Shown one piece after another: positions 24,534 through 34,670 of a DNA stretch of 64,000 nucleotides. How positions within the stretch are numbered: position 1 is the stretch's first letter; every line of letters starts with the position of its first letter. Under the pieces are notes generated by a model. The model made no database searches and was not told where the DNA came from. It worked only from the letters and a program-made list of their open reading frames with translations. The position numbers and the translations under genes were made by a program. The stretch comes from Stenotrophomonas mori (GTDB lineage: Bacteria > Pseudomonadota > Gammaproteobacteria > Xanthomonadales > Xanthomonadaceae), in contig NZ_JAIKTS010000003.1 in assembly GCF_023556335.1 (NCBI RefSeq), positions 187,670 through 251,669 of the forward strand. The letters run 5' to 3'.

Positions 24534-25610
24534 ATGCGCAGACCGACCATCAAGGATGTCGCCGAGCGGGCCAAGGTGTCGTTGAAGACGGTGTCACGGG
24601 TCATCAACAACGAGCCCTCGGTGATGCAGGCCACCCGTGCGCGGGTGCTGCGCGCGGTCGCCGAGCTGGACTACGAGCCGGATCCGTCCGCGCGCAACCT
24701 GCGCAGCAGCACCACCTTCGTCATCGGCCTGGTGTACGACAACCCCAACCCGTACCACATCATCGGGGTGCAGAACGGCGTGCTGTCGGCCTGCCGCGAG
24801 ACCGGGTTCGGCCTGCAGATCCATCCCTGCGACTCGACCTCGCCGATGCTGGCCGAGGAGCTGGCCGACTGGGTGCAGCGCTCGCGCCTGGCCGGGCTGG
24901 TGCTGACCGCGCCGATGTCCGAGCGCCCGGAGCTGGTGGCGGCACTGAATGCGCGCGGCATCAAGACCGTGCGCATCATCGCCGCCACCGAGGATCCGGC
25001 CGACGGCGCCTGCGTGTTCGTGGACGACCGCGACGCCGCCTACGAGATCACCGAGCACCTGATCCAGCTCGGCCACCAGCGCATCGGCTTCCTGTGGGGC
25101 GGCCCCGGGCACCGTTCCAGCGGCGAGCGCCATGCCGGCTACGAAGCGGCGCTGAAGGATTACGGCATCACCCTGGACAAGCACCTGGTGATTCCCGGCG
25201 ACTACACCTTCGACGACGGCTTCCGCGGCGCGCGCCGCCTGCTGGCGCTGCGCGACCCGCCGACCGCGATCTTCGGCTCCAACGACGAGATCGCCGCCGG
25301 GGTGCTGGCCGCCGCCAACTCGGCCGGCCTCAATGTGCCCTACGACCTGTCCATCGCCGGCTTCGAGGACAGCCCGTTCTCGCGCCAGTCGTGGCCGGCG
25401 CTGACCACGGCCAAGCAGGCCACCGGCGACATCGCCCGGCATGCGGCGCGGCTGCTGATCAGCCAGCTGCGCACCGACGCCTACGAAGACAACCCCATGC
25501 AGCTGCAGAACCAGGGCTTCGTGCCGCAGCTGGTGGTGCGCGGCTCGACCGCGCCGCTGCGCCAGCAGCCGTTGCGTCCTCCTTCCTTTTCCCCTGAACT
25601 TTCCGAGTAG
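24534..25610 (+). CDS. nagR: LacI-family regulator of GlcNAc use
   Basis: A 358-residue repressor. The N-terminal helix-turn-helix TIKDVAERAKVSLKTVSRVI (5-24) is followed by a hinge with LNxR-type contact (SARNLRSS) and a periplasmic-binding-protein-like effector domain. The conserved AIFGSNDEIAAGVL segment lies in its second half. The ATG at 24534 has AGGAAA close upstream. The gene lies between nagP and nagB-II, which is the usual place for NagR in this family, and the three CG-centred palindromes in the window are its probable targets. It would therefore control its own operon and both receptor cassettes. Confidence 0.9.
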   Translation: MRRPTIKDVAERAKVSLKTVSRVINNEPSVMQATRARVLRAVAELDYEPDPSARNLRSSTTFVIGLVYDNPNPYHIIGVQNGVLSACRETGFGLQIHPCDSTSPMLAEELADWVQRSRLAGLVLTAPMSERPELVAALNARGIKTVRIIAATEDPADGACVFVDDRDAAYEITEHLIQLGHQRIGFLWGGPGHRSSGERHAGYEAALKDYGITLDKHLVIPGDYTFDDGFRGARRLLALRDPPTAIFGSNDEIAAGVLAAANSAGLNVPYDLSIAGFEDSPFSRQSWPALTTAKQATGDIARHAARLLISQLRTDAYEDNPMQLQNQGFVPQLVVRGSTAPLRQQPLRPPSFSPELSE

Positions 25611-25617
25611 AGCTTCC

Positions 25618-26643
25618 ATGTTGCCCAGCGAGACCGAAACCCTGATGTTCAACGAGGCCGGTTCCAGCGCCTCCGTGATCGCCGCCCAGCTGGCCCGCAA
25701 CCAGGGCGTGGTGCAGGCCCTGGCCGCCGAGCTGCGGCGCACCCCGCCGCCGTTCGTGGTGACCTGCGCGCGCGGCAGTTCCGACCATGCCGCCACCTAC
25801 GCCAAGTACCTGTTCGAGACCCAGCTCGGCGTGGTGACGGCGTCGGCGTCGCCGTCGGTGGGGTCGGTCTATGAAGCGCGGCAGCGCCTGCAGGGGGCGC
25901 TGTACCTGGTGATCTCGCAGTCGGGCAAGAGCCCGGACCTGCTGCGCAACGCCGAAGCGGCCAAGGCCTCCGGCGCGCGCGTGGTGGCCCTGGTCAACGT
26001 CGAGGATTCGCCGCTGGCGCAGCTGGCCGACACCGTGATCCCGCTGGGCGCCGGCGCCGAGCGCAGCGTGGCCGCGACCAAGAGCTACCTTGCCTCGCTG
26101 TCGGCGATCCTGCAGCTGGGCGCCTACTGGAAGGACGATCCGGCCCTGGTGGCCGCGCTGGATGCCTTGCCGGCGGCGCTGGGCAAGGCCTGGGAATGCG
26201 ACTGGCACGCGTTGAGCGATGGCCTGGCCGACGCCCACAACCTGTTCGTGGTCGGGCGCGGGCCGGGCTTGGCCGCGGCGCAGGAGGCCGCGCTCAAGTT
26301 CAAGGAGACCTGCGGACTGCATGCCGAAGGCTACAGCTCGGCCGAGGTCAAGCACGGCCCGATGGCGCTGGTCGGCAAGGGCTTCCCGGTGCTGGCCTTT
26401 GCGCAGCCGGACGAAACGGGCGCCGGCACCCGTGCTCTGGCCGACGAGTTCGCCGCGCGCGGCGCACGCGTGTGGCTGGCGGGCGAGGGCGGCAACCTGC
26501 CGGTGGTCGACGCGCCGCATCCGCTGTGCGCGCCGCTGCTGGTGGTGCAGAGTTTCTACCGTGCGATCAATGCGCTGGCCCTGCGCCGCGGGCACAACCC
26601 GGACCTTCCGCCGCACCTGAACAAGGTGACCGAGACGGTCTGA
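25618..26643 (+). CDS. nagB: Glucosamine-6-phosphate deaminase, SIS type (NagB-II)
   Basis: A 341-residue protein made of two SIS sugar-phosphate isomerase domains. The first has CARGSSDHAATYAKYLFE and SQSGKSPDLL; the second has GRGPGLAAAQEAALKFKETC. The C-terminus matches the isomerase half of GlmS, but the N-terminal glutaminase domain is absent. NagB-II enzymes replace the classical NagB and convert glucosamine-6-P to fructose-6-P and ammonia. The ATG at 25618 lies seven bases after the nagR stop; no strong ribosome-binding site is seen, so coupling is likely. Residues for ring opening and isomerisation appear intact. Confidence 0.92.
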   Translation: MLPSETETLMFNEAGSSASVIAAQLARNQGVVQALAAELRRTPPPFVVTCARGSSDHAATYAKYLFETQLGVVTASASPSVGSVYEARQRLQGALYLVISQSGKSPDLLRNAEAAKASGARVVALVNVEDSPLAQLADTVIPLGAGAERSVAATKSYLASLSAILQLGAYWKDDPALVAALDALPAALGKAWECDWHALSDGLADAHNLFVVGRGPGLAAAQEAALKFKETCGLHAEGYSSAEVKHGPMALVGKGFPVLAFAQPDETGAGTRALADEFAARGARVWLAGEGGNLPVVDAPHPLCAPLLVVQSFYRAINALALRRGHNPDLPPHLNKVTETV

Positions 26644-26778
26644 TTCACCCGGCCGCGCCGGTGCGCGGCGGACACTGGCCTGGCGGGCACGGGCCGCTGG
26701 CGAGGCGGCCGACGGCCGTCGCGCCGCTGCCCGCCCGGCCGCCCCGGCCGCACGCCCCGGCGTGGACGGCGGGCCCCA

Positions 26779-26787
26779 CCCCCCCCC
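26779..26787 (+). repeat. Nine-base poly-C tract upstream of nagA
   Basis: A run of nine C residues lies 36 bases before the nagA start, in the 180-base gap that separates nagA from nagB. The rest of that gap is GC-rich and holds no other signal I can recognise. A second nine-base tract occurs at 35420-35428. Confidence 0.7.
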
Positions 26788-26823
26788 GCGCCTTCCCGGT
26801 GCGGGACAGACGGAAGCCGGAAA

Positions 26824-27963
26824 ATGAGTGGATTCGCATTGACCAATGCCCAGGTGCTGGGCAACGACGATTTCCACCGCGGCAACGCGGTGCTGGTGGA
26901 GCAGGGCGTGGTGGCCGCGGTGGTGCCGGAGGCCTCGCTGCCGGCCGGGGTGCCGCGCCACGACCTCGGCGGCGGCTGGCTGCTGCCGGGGTTCATCGAC
27001 GTGCAGGTCAATGGCGGCGGCGGCGCGCTGCTCAACAACACCCCGGACGTGGACGCCCTGCGCGCGATGATGCGCGGCCACCGGCGCTTCGGCACCACCG
27101 GCATGCTGCCGACGCTGATCAGCGACGACGCGGCGGTGATGGCGGCGGCCATCGCAGCGGTGCGCCAGGCCATCGCCGAAGGGGTGCCCGGGATCCTGGG
27201 CATCCACCTGGAGGGCCCCTACATCGCGCCGGCGCGCAAGGGCACGCACGATGCGGGCAAGTTCCGGGTACCGGGGCCTGACGAAGTCGCGATGGCGACC
27301 TCGCTCGACAACGGCACCACCCTGATCACGCTGGCGCCCGAATGCGTGCCGGTCGAGACCATCCGGGCGATGGTCGCCAACGGTGCCATCGTCTGCGCCG
27401 GGCACACCGCCGGCGACTACCGGCAGACCCGCGCCGGGCTGGATGCGGGCATCACCGGCTTCACCCACCTGTACAACGCGATGACGCCCCTGCAGGGGCG
27501 CGAGCCGGGCGTGGTCGGTGCCGCGCTGGAAGATCCGCACAGCTGGTGCGGGGTGATCGTCGACGGCGTGCACGTGCACCCGGCGAGCCTGCGCGTGGCG
27601 CTGGCGGCCAAGCCGCGCGGCAAGGTGCTGCTGGTGACCGACGCGATGCCGATGGTCGGCGCGGACGATCCTTCGTTCGCGCTGTACGGCGAAGTCATCA
27701 CCGCCGTGGACGGCGTGGTGCGCAATGCCGCCGGGGCGCTCGCCGGCTCGGCGCTGGACATGGCCACCGCGGTGCGCAACACGGTCGGCCTGCTGGGGCT
27801 GCCGCTGGCCGAAGCGGCGCGCATGGCGTCGACCTATCCGGCGCAGTTCCTGGGCATGGAGGACCGGTATGGCCACATCGCGGCGGGCTACCAGGCGGAC
27901 TTCGTGCTGCTGGACGAGGCGCTGCAGGTACAGGCCACCTGGATCGCCGGCCAGCGGGAATGA
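26824..27963 (+). CDS. nagA: N-acetylglucosamine-6-phosphate deacetylase
   Basis: The 379-residue amidohydrolase removes acetate from GlcNAc-6-P, feeding NagB-II. It shows the NagA landmarks in order: PGFIDVQVNGGGG (about 56-68), the metal-binding Glu in GIHLEGPYI, metal ligands CAGHTAGDY and THLYNAMT, the substrate motif DGVHVHP, and the catalytic Asp in VTDAMP. Length is normal for the family. The ATG at 26824 is preceded by a purine-rich GGAAGCCGGAAA. The 180-base gap from nagB contains a poly-C run, so a separate promoter is possible, but the genes are otherwise arranged as one operon. Confidence 0.95.
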   Translation: MSGFALTNAQVLGNDDFHRGNAVLVEQGVVAAVVPEASLPAGVPRHDLGGGWLLPGFIDVQVNGGGGALLNNTPDVDALRAMMRGHRRFGTTGMLPTLISDDAAVMAAAIAAVRQAIAEGVPGILGIHLEGPYIAPARKGTHDAGKFRVPGPDEVAMATSLDNGTTLITLAPECVPVETIRAMVANGAIVCAGHTAGDYRQTRAGLDAGITGFTHLYNAMTPLQGREPGVVGAALEDPHSWCGVIVDGVHVHPASLRVALAAKPRGKVLLVTDAMPMVGADDPSFALYGEVITAVDGVVRNAAGALAGSALDMATAVRNTVGLLGLPLAEAARMASTYPAQFLGMEDRYGHIAAGYQADFVLLDEALQVQATWIAGQRE

Positions 27964-28106
27964 GGGAGCTCCTCACCCTTCGGGCCGGGAAGGCACGGTT
28001 TCCGCGGCACGGGCATGCATGCCTTCGAGCCGCGGAGTGGGATACGGGTGACGCCTCGTAGCGTTTGATCGTACGAAGCCCCGTGTTGATCGGCCCAGGG
28101 CGCGGC

Positions 28107-28211
28107 AACGCGCTTCGCGTGAGCGCGTTACGTCTCTTTGTTCGTGCAGAGCGAAGGTAACCGGAGAAGGCAGGCCCTGCCTCCGTGCCCACGGCACCGA
28201 CGTGCCGTGGG
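28107..28211. other. Cluster of strong hairpins in the nagA-nagX gap
   Basis: Three near-perfect inverted repeats follow each other. The first is AACGCGCT / AGCGCGTT (28107-28129, seven-base loop), the second AGGCAG / CTGCCT near 28168-28181, and the third CCCACGGCAC / GTGCCGTGGG (28188-28211, loop CGAC). None is followed by a T-tract. The gap 27964-28513 holds no gene I can support; the structure could be a repeat element, a processing signal or a small RNA. Confidence 0.45.
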
Positions 28212-28351
28212 TCCACGCCGCCGCCGGGAGTCCTCGACGAGGCATCCCGGTCGCGTCGAACGACGACGTGGCTCCCTGCACGTCGCCCCTTGCGGGGGCT
28301 TGTCCGTCGGCGCCGTCGCTGCGGAAGGGCACCCGGCAAGTCAAGATCACG

Positions 28352-28393
<42 letters not shown>

Positions 28394-28513
28394 CCTCTGC
28401 GTGTGGTTCCGGCAAAGGCGGTCGTGTTCTTCAACTGACCGAAGAGCGGGTCAACCGCTTTCCCATGCAGGGCTTGCCAGCCTCCGACACCGTGTTTCCA
28501 CGGGACACCCTTG

Positions 28514-29599
28514 ATGACCCGCTCCCAATCCAGCCAAGCACCCGCCCGCTACGCCTCGGTCGATGCACTGCGCGGCCTCACCGTGGCGGCCATGCTGCTG
28601 GTCAACAACCCGGGTACGTGGAGCCATGTGTACGCACCGCTGGCGCATGCGGAGTGGAACGGCTGCACGCCCACCGACCTGGTGTTCCCGTTCTTCCTGG
28701 TGGTCGTCGGCGTCTCGATCGGACTCGGCGTGGTGCCGCGCGTCGAACAGGGCGCCGACCGCGGAGCGCTGACCCGCAGCGTGCTGATGCGCGCGCTGCG
28801 CATCATCGGGCTGGGCATGCTGCTGCACCTGCTGGCCTGGTGGTGGCTGGAGCTGCCGCATTACCGGCCGCTGGGCGTGCTGCAGCGGATCGGCGTGTGC
28901 TTCGCCGCGGGCGGCCTGGCAGCGATCTGGCTGCGGCCGCGCACGCAGGGGCTGTGCCTCGGCGCGCTGCTGGCCGGCTATGCGGCACTGCTTGCCATCG
29001 GCGGCTCGCTGGCGCCGCTGACCAACCTGCCCAGCCGCGTCGACACCGCCCTGCTGGGCCCGCTGCTCTACCAGCATGACCCGGCCACCGGCCAGGGGCA
29101 CGACCCGGAAGGGCTGTTGTCCACGCTGGGGGCACTGGCGTCCACTCTGGTGGGCCTGCATGCCGGTGCACTGCTGCGCCGGCGTCCCTGGCGGCTGCTG
29201 CCGGCCGCGTTGCTGCTGCTGGCGGCCGGCGCACTGTGGTCGCACTGGCTGCCGTTCAACAAGAACCTGTGGACGCCCTCCTACGTGCTGTGGACGGCCG
29301 GGTGGGCGTCGGCGGCGCTGTGGCTGGCGCACATCCTGGTCGATTGCAGGCAGTGGCCGCCCGTGGGCCGCCGGTTCGGGGTCAATGCGATCACGGCGTA
29401 CGCCGGCTCCTCGGCGATGGTGCTGGCCATGATGGCGACCGGCAGCTGGAACGGGCTCTGGCAGCATGGGTTCGACCGCTGGCTGACGCCGCTGGCCGGC
29501 GCGCAGGCGGCCTCGCTGGCGATGGCCCTGGCGTTCGTCGCGCTGTGGTGGTGGCCGCTGGCCTGGATGGACAGGCGCGGGATCTACCTGAAGATCTGA
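28514..29599 (+). CDS. nagX: NagX-type membrane protein (acyltransferase-like)
   Basis: A 361-residue inner-membrane protein with about ten hydrophobic segments. It begins with RYASVDALRGLTVAAMLLVNNPG, followed by PTDLVFPFFLVVVGVSI, the hallmarks of the heparan-glucosaminide N-acetyltransferase-like family (DUF5009) that includes NagX of GlcNAc loci. NagX is thought to modify or handle GlcNAc at the inner membrane, but its reaction is not settled. An ATG at 28514 follows an in-frame TTG at 28511, and no clear ribosome-binding site is present. It is separated from nagA by 550 bases of repeats and hairpins, so it may be expressed apart from the operon. Hairpins at 29625-29640 and 29659-29679 lie between it and the convergent cca. 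Confidence 0.8.
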   Translation: MTRSQSSQAPARYASVDALRGLTVAAMLLVNNPGTWSHVYAPLAHAEWNGCTPTDLVFPFFLVVVGVSIGLGVVPRVEQGADRGALTRSVLMRALRIIGLGMLLHLLAWWWLELPHYRPLGVLQRIGVCFAAGGLAAIWLRPRTQGLCLGALLAGYAALLAIGGSLAPLTNLPSRVDTALLGPLLYQHDPATGQGHDPEGLLSTLGALASTLVGLHAGALLRRRPWRLLPAALLLLAAGALWSHWLPFNKNLWTPSYVLWTAGWASAALWLAHILVDCRQWPPVGRRFGVNAITAYAGSSAMVLAMMATGSWNGLWQHGFDRWLTPLAGAQAASLAMALAFVALWWWPLAWMDRRGIYLKI

Positions 29600-29688
29600 G
29601 GAGCCGTCCGCGCGGGTCCCGCTGCCCGCCGTCGGGCGGGGGGCAAGGGCCGCGGCTGGGCCGCCATGCGCAGGCGGCCGTCACCGGA

Positions 29689-30939
29689 TCAGGGGGCTTC
29701 CGCATCCGGCCGCACGGTCCGACGGGCCCGTTGGACCGCGGCGATGCGTGCCTTCTTCAAGGCTTCGCCCACCGCCGGGCCGCTCAGACCCCCGGCGGCG
29801 AGGTCGCGGGCATTGACCGCCAGCGCGGCCGCATGCAGGCGCAGCAGCGTGGTGCGCTGCGGGTAGCCGCTGTCCTCGAAACCGAGCCGGCCGCGCTTGT
29901 CGCATTCGCAGGCCAGCGCCATCTGTGCGATGCGTTCGGGACGGCGGAAGCCGTCGCAGCGCCGGATCAGCTCCAGCACCGTGGCATCGCGCAGCTCGTC
30001 GATGCGGTGCACGTTGAGGTGTTCGCGGCACACCGCCTCGGCCAGCTGGCGGTGGTCGGCGGGTATCTTCAGGCGTTCGCACAGCGCCGCCAGCGGTTTC
30101 AGTCCGCGCTGTTCGTGCATGAGGTGGCGTGGCAGCTGGTCCGCCGGGGTGAGCGCCTTGCCCAGGTCGTGGGTGAGCGCGGCGAAGCCGATCAGGTCGT
30201 CGCCCGGCGCCAGCCGCGCGGCCATGTCGCTGACCAGTTCCTGGTGCACGCCGGTATCCACTTCCGGGTGGAACTCGGCGCGCTGCGGCACGCCGTACAG
30301 CGCTTCCACCTCCGGCAGGATCGACGCCAGCGCAGCGGTGTCGTGCAGGGTGCGCAGGAATGCGGAAGGCCGCGGCGAGCGCAGCGCCTTGCGCAGTTCC
30401 TGCCAGATGCGCTCGGGCACCAGCGCCTCCAGCTCGCCGCTGGCGGCGATCCGTCGCATCAGGTCCGCGGTTTCCGGGGCGAGGGTGAAGCCCAGCGGCG
30501 CGAAGCGCGCCATGAACCGGGCCGCGCGCAGCACCCGCAGCGGGTCCTCGACGAAGGCCGGTCCGACGTGGCGCAGCACCCGCGCCTGCAGGTCGCGCAC
30601 GCCGCCCCACGGATCGACCAGTTCCCCGCTGTCCTCGTCGCGGGCGATGGCATTGAGGGTGAAGTCGCGACGCTGCAGGTCCTGCTCCAGGGTCACCGAC
30701 GGATCGGCGTCGACCACGAAGCCGCGGTAGCCGCGCCCGCTCTTGCGCTCGGTGCGCGCGAGGGCGTACTCCTCGCCGGTGCGGGGATGCAGGAACACCG
30801 GGAAATCCCGGCCCACGGCCTTGAACCCCCGCGCTTCCATGTCCTGCTGGGTGGCGCCGACCACCACCCAGTCGCGGTCACCGGCATCCAGCCCCAGCAG
30901 GGAATCGCGGACCGCGCCGCCGACGAGATAGGTCTTCAT
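29689..30939 (-). CDS. cca: CCA-adding tRNA nucleotidyltransferase with HD domain
   Basis: A 416-residue enzyme that builds or repairs the CCA end of tRNA. The N-terminal nucleotidyltransferase motif GGAVRD (7-12) and the [10 protein letters not shown] motif are followed by the [11 protein letters not shown] segment and then by a C-terminal HD phosphohydrolase domain (THDLGKA). The length is close to the 412-residue multifunctional enzyme of E. coli, whose HD domain has phosphatase and phosphodiesterase activity. The ATG at 30939 puts the GGAVRD motif at its usual distance; a GTG/ATG further upstream would add a non-conserved extension. It is convergent with nagX. Confidence 0.93.
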   Translation of the reverse strand: MKTYLVGGAVRDSLLGLDAGDRDWVVVGATQQDMEARGFKAVGRDFPVFLHPRTGEEYALARTERKSGRGYRGFVVDADPSVTLEQDLQRRDFTLNAIARDEDSGELVDPWGGVRDLQARVLRHVGPAFVEDPLRVLRAARFMARFAPLGFTLAPETADLMRRIAASGELEALVPERIWQELRKALRSPRPSAFLRTLHDTAALASILPEVEALYGVPQRAEFHPEVDTGVHQELVSDMAARLAPGDDLIGFAALTHDLGKALTPADQLPRHLMHEQRGLKPLAALCERLKIPADHRQLAEAVCREHLNVHRIDELRDATVLELIRRCDGFRRPERIAQMALACECDKRGRLGFEDSGYPQRTTLLRLHAAALAVNARDLAAGGLSGPAVGEALKKARIAAVQRARRTVRPDAEAP

Positions 30940-31042
30940 GCCGGGCATGATGCGTGGAAACGCGGCGATGGCAAAACCCTGCGCGCTCCCTGGCGGGTCC
31001 GCCCAGGCGGGCACCGCCGGACGTGGCGCGCCGTGCGCGGAC

Positions 31043-32989
31043 CTATGGCGCCGGGCAGGCGAAGCCGCGCGAGGGCGGGCCGACGCGGCCGGCGATGCGG
31101 TCGCCCAGCGGCACCGCCTTGCCGTTGAGGCGCCAGTCGTAGATCACGCTGAAGGCGAGCACGCGGGCGACGTACTCGCGGGTCTCCTTGTAGCTGATGG
31201 TCTCGATCCACAGGTCCGGGTCGTAGCCGGGCCGTTGCGACAGCCAGCGCGCGGTGGGTGTCGGGCCGGCGTTGTAGGCGGCGATGGTGACGTAGGGCAG
31301 CCCGTCGTAGGTGTCCAGCAACTGGCGCAGGTAGGCACTGCCGAGGGCGATGTTGGTGTCCGGGTCGTACAGGCTGGCGGCACCGCCATAGCCGGCCAGG
31401 CCGATGCGCTTGGCGACGGCGGCGCCGGTGGCCGGCAGCACCTGCATCAGGCCCATGGCGTTGGCGGGCGAGCGGGCGTTCGGGTTGAAGATGCTCTCGG
31501 CGCGGATCTCGGCGGCGATCCATGCCGGATCCAGGGCGTTGCGCGCGGCTTCACGGCGGATCGTGTCGCCGTGGTGCAGCGGGAAGCGCAGCGTGTACAG
31601 GCGCATTTCCTGGCCGCCCTTGAGGCCGAAGACGGCGCGGTCGAACCAGCCCTGTTCGCTGGCGGTCTCCACGGCCAGACGGCGCTGGGTGTCGTCGAAG
31701 CGGCTCAGGGCATCGGCCCATTCGCGCGCGGCCCAGGCCGGGCGCGCGAGCTTGGAGAGCTCCAGCGCACGCACCAGCGCCGGGTCGCGGGCCACCGTGG
31801 CCCGCGCCTGCGCACTGTCGCCGGGGGTCCATGGGCACAGGGCGTAGGGCTGTCCCAGCTTGTCGGCGGCGAGGAAGCCGTGGAAGGTCGGTTCTCCGGC
31901 CACGGCGCGGAAGAGCGGTGCGGCATCGGCGGCGTTCCCGGTCTTCTCCAGCATGCGTGCCTCGAACCAGCGCCAGCGCGAATCGCCGCGCTGCGCCTCG
32001 GGCATCCGCCGGATCGCGGCGAGCGCGGCCGGCCAGTCGCCGCGGGCGAGGGCTTCGCGCGTGCGCCATTCGTGCAGCCGTTCGTCGTAGGCCGATTCCG
32101 GCACCGCGGCCAGCCGCCGGGCCGAATCGGGCAGGTAGGAGGCCACCGTCCACAGGGCGATCTGGTAGCGCACCTGCGCCTGCTGCGCCGGTTCCAGGGC
32201 CAGGGCCTGGACGTACTGCGGCAGCTGCCGTTCGGCGCCGTCGGGGTCGGTCCTGGCCAGCTTGGCCAGGCCGTCGGCGGCGATGCGGCGGCTGCGGGCG
32301 GTCTTCGGCCAGTTCAGGGCGCGGGCATCGGGTTGGGCGACGAAGGCCGCATAGTCGTTGGCCTGCGCCAGTTCGGCGGCGGGAAGGCCGCGGGCGGCGT
32401 GGCGCATGACGCCGGGCTGCTGGGCGTCGGCGGCGGCGTCGATGCGCTCCCAGCGCAGCGCCGGCGTCAGTCCGCCGCGTTCGGCCAGCGCGGCGAAGAC
32501 CGGGTCGCAGGCGTCGGGCAGCGACTTGCCGCTGCTGCGCCACAGCGCCTGCACCTCGCCGGTCCAGGCGGCATCGGCCTGGCCGGTGGCGAGACGGGCA
32601 TTGAGCTGCGCGCAGTGCAGCCCCGGATCGTTGCCCGGTTGCCAGTTGGCGAGCAGCGCCGGCCAGTCCTGGCGCCGCGCCAGTGCCGGCAGCCAGACCG
32701 CACGGAAGGCACCGGCCACGGCCTGGCCCTGGTAACGCTTGAGGAAGTCCTGCGCGCGCGCGGTGTCGAGGCTGTCGATGCCGCGCCGCAGTGCGCTGTA
32801 TTCGAGCCAGCCGTAGAGCGGGTGGTCGCGCAGGGCGGCGGCGGCCGTGGCGTCGAACTGGCCGCGCTCGGCCTGGTCGATCGCCCGGCGCATGGCCTCG
32901 CGCCGGGCATCCAGGGACTGGGCGCCGACGCTGGTGCAGACCAGCAGCAGCGCCGTGGCGAGGGGCAGCAGGCAGGGGGTCGGTTTCAT
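31043..32989 (-). CDS. slt: Soluble lytic murein transglycosylase
   Basis: A 648-residue periplasmic enzyme that cleaves peptidoglycan between MurNAc and GlcNAc with formation of an anhydro end. After the signal peptide ([18 protein letters not shown]) comes a long alpha-superhelical region (about 30-460) and the C-terminal SLT domain. That domain carries the catalytic Glu in [14 protein letters not shown], the GLMQVLP motif and AAYNAGP. The ATG at 32989 follows a TTG two codons upstream. It lies about 100 bases upstream of cca on the same strand, so they may be co-transcribed. It would release GlcNAc-anhydromuropeptides, loosely linking it to the GlcNAc locus. Confidence 0.93.
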   Translation of the reverse strand: MKPTPCLLPLATALLLVCTSVGAQSLDARREAMRRAIDQAERGQFDATAAAALRDHPLYGWLEYSALRRGIDSLDTARAQDFLKRYQGQAVAGAFRAVWLPALARRQDWPALLANWQPGNDPGLHCAQLNARLATGQADAAWTGEVQALWRSSGKSLPDACDPVFAALAERGGLTPALRWERIDAAADAQQPGVMRHAARGLPAAELAQANDYAAFVAQPDARALNWPKTARSRRIAADGLAKLARTDPDGAERQLPQYVQALALEPAQQAQVRYQIALWTVASYLPDSARRLAAVPESAYDERLHEWRTREALARGDWPAALAAIRRMPEAQRGDSRWRWFEARMLEKTGNAADAAPLFRAVAGEPTFHGFLAADKLGQPYALCPWTPGDSAQARATVARDPALVRALELSKLARPAWAAREWADALSRFDDTQRRLAVETASEQGWFDRAVFGLKGGQEMRLYTLRFPLHHGDTIRREAARNALDPAWIAAEIRAESIFNPNARSPANAMGLMQVLPATGAAVAKRIGLAGYGGAASLYDPDTNIALGSAYLRQLLDTYDGLPYVTIAAYNAGPTPTARWLSQRPGYDPDLWIETISYKETREYVARVLAFSVIYDWRLNGKAVPLGDRIAGRVGPPSRGFACPAP

Positions 32990-33061
32990 CGGCAAAGCAT
33001 AGCCGGGGCGTCGTCAACAGCGGGACGGCGATCCCGGCTCGCGCCTGAACGCGCCCGGCCG

Positions 33062-33120
33062 GCCGCTGCATGCCGGGCTGCGGATCCACCGGCGTGCGGC
33101 GGACGCCCGGCTACAGCGGC
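33062..33120. repeat. Single GTAG-headed palindromic element at the end of the Lrp gene
   Basis: On the minus strand GCCGCTG-TA-GCCGGGC pairs with GCCCGGC-AT-GCAGCGGC at the far end, giving two seven-base-pair stems separated by a small bulge around a GC-rich loop. The head reads TGTAGCCGGGC, like the repeat array at 6777-7160. The TAG stop of the Lrp-type regulator (33113-33111) lies inside this head. Confidence 0.55.
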
Positions 33121-33581
33121 AGTGCGAAATCGCGCTTGAGGGTGCCCAGCGCCACCGAGGTGCGGAAGCGCTCGACGTTGTCGTCCGCACCGAACAGGCG
33201 TTCGCTGATGGCCTCGTACTCGTCCATGGACGCCACGGCCAGCACCAGCAGGAAATCGCCGTCGCCGGTGATCGAGTAGCACTGCTGTACCGCGGCCTCC
33301 TCCTGTATGCGGCGCTTGAACGGCGCCACCTGCGCGCGCTGTTCGCTGACCATGCGGACCTCGACGATCACGGTCAGCGGACGGCCGACCCGCGCGGCGT
33401 CGAGCAGGGCCACGTTGCGGGCGATCACGCCGCTGTCCTGGAGGCGGCGGATGCGCCGCTGCACGGCCGGCGCGGACAGGTGCACGGCCTCGGCGATCTC
33501 GCGCTGCGCGAGGCTGTTGTCCCGCTGCAGCAGGGCGAGGATGGCGCGGTCGAAAGCGTCGATGTCGGAAGGCGTGCTCAT
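33111..33581 (-). CDS. Lrp/AsnC-family transcriptional regulator
   Basis: A 156-residue feast/famine regulator. The N-terminal helix-turn-helix (NSLAQREIAEAVHLSAPAVQ, about 22-41, with RRIRRL following) is joined to a C-terminal RAM/AsnC ligand domain with the glycine-bearing GDGDFLLVLAV. The ATG at 33581 gives the family N-terminus (DAFDRAILALLQRD). It is divergent from a RhtA-like amino-acid exporter with only 72 bases between the starts, which strongly suggests that it controls the exporter in response to an amino acid. The stop codon is embedded in a palindromic repeat. Confidence 0.9.
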   Translation of the reverse strand: MSTPSDIDAFDRAILALLQRDNSLAQREIAEAVHLSAPAVQRRIRRLQDSGVIARNVALLDAARVGRPLTVIVEVRMVSEQRAQVAPFKRRIQEEAAVQQCYSITGDGDFLLVLAVASMDEYEAISERLFGADDNVERFRTSVALGTLKRDFALPL

Positions 33582-33653
33582 GATGAGGAAAAGTTGCGCT
33601 GGAAGAAGGCCAATCGAGTCCATCGCTCGCCGTCGCCACCCTACACTGGGCGC

Positions 33654-34532
33654 ATGCAGACTTCCCGATTCGCGCCGCTGGTGCCGGTGCTGGCGGTGCT
33701 CGGCTCGGTGACTTCGCTGGCCATCGGCACATCCTATGCCAAACATCTTTTCCCGTTGATCGGCGCCCAGGGCACCAGTGCGCTGCGGGTGGGCTTTTCG
33801 GCGCTGTTCCTGCTGCTGCTGTGGCGCCCCTGGCGCTGGCACACCCGCCGCGCCGATGCCGTGTCGATCCTGCGCTACGGGCTGACCCTGGGCCTGATGA
33901 ACCTGCTGTTCTACATGGCGCTGCGGACCATTCCGTTCGGCATCGCGGTGGCCATCGAATTCACCGGGCCGTTGACGGTGGCGATGCTGTCCTCGCGGCG
34001 GCCGGTCGATTTCCTCTGGGTGGGCTGTGCGGTGGCCGGGCTGCTGTTGCTGCTGCCGCTGGGCGGGGCGCCGGCGCTGGACCCGGCCGGGGTGCTGTAC
34101 GCGCTGGGGGCGGCGGCCTGCTGGGGCCTGTACATCGTGTTCGGCAAGCGCGCCGGGCACCTGCATGCCGGCCACTCGGTGTCGCTGGGGCTGACCGCGG
34201 CGGCGCTGGTGGTGGTGCCGGTCGGGGTGGTCCACGCCGGCGCGCTGCTGTTGCAGCCACAGGTCCTGCTGGCGGGGCTGCTGGTGGCGGTGGTCTCCAG
34301 CGCGATCCCGATGTCGCTGGAGATGATGGCGTTGAAGCGCCTGCCGAAGGAGACCTTCGGCATCCTGATCAGCATGGAGCCGGCGGTGGCCGCGCTGTGG
34401 GCGCTGCTGCTGCTTGGCGAATACCTCAGTGGCCTGCAGTGGCTGGCGATCGCATTGACCGTGCTGGCCTCGGTGGGCAGCGCGGCGACCGCGCGGCGGC
34501 GTCCTCCGCCGGCGCCCGCCGCCGCCGCGTGA
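33654..34532 (+). CDS. rhtA: EamA-family exporter, RhtA-like
   Basis: A 292-residue inner-membrane protein with about ten transmembrane segments in two EamA repeats. The order of motifs (GTSYAKHLFPLIGAQG, then FTGPLTVAML, then the second-repeat SMEPAVAALWALLLLGE) matches RhtA threonine/homoserine exporters. The start ATG at 33654 places the first helix directly at the N-terminus. Divergence from an Lrp-family regulator supports export of an amino acid, but the substrate is inferred. Confidence 0.82.
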   Translation: MQTSRFAPLVPVLAVLGSVTSLAIGTSYAKHLFPLIGAQGTSALRVGFSALFLLLLWRPWRWHTRRADAVSILRYGLTLGLMNLLFYMALRTIPFGIAVAIEFTGPLTVAMLSSRRPVDFLWVGCAVAGLLLLLPLGGAPALDPAGVLYALGAAACWGLYIVFGKRAGHLHAGHSVSLGLTAAALVVVPVGVVHAGALLLQPQVLLAGLLVAVVSSAIPMSLEMMALKRLPKETFGILISMEPAVAALWALLLLGEYLSGLQWLAIALTVLASVGSAATARRRPPPAPAAAA

Positions 34533-34670
34533 GGCCTCTGGCGGGGCCACGCTCCGCGGCGGCAGCCACCGGCGGTTGCCGGATTTCGAGCTGGAAGCGG
34601 CGGGCGACGCCGTCCGGCCTGCCGGCGGAGACCGGGGCCGCGCCGGCAGGCCCGGGACGCCGTGCCGGGT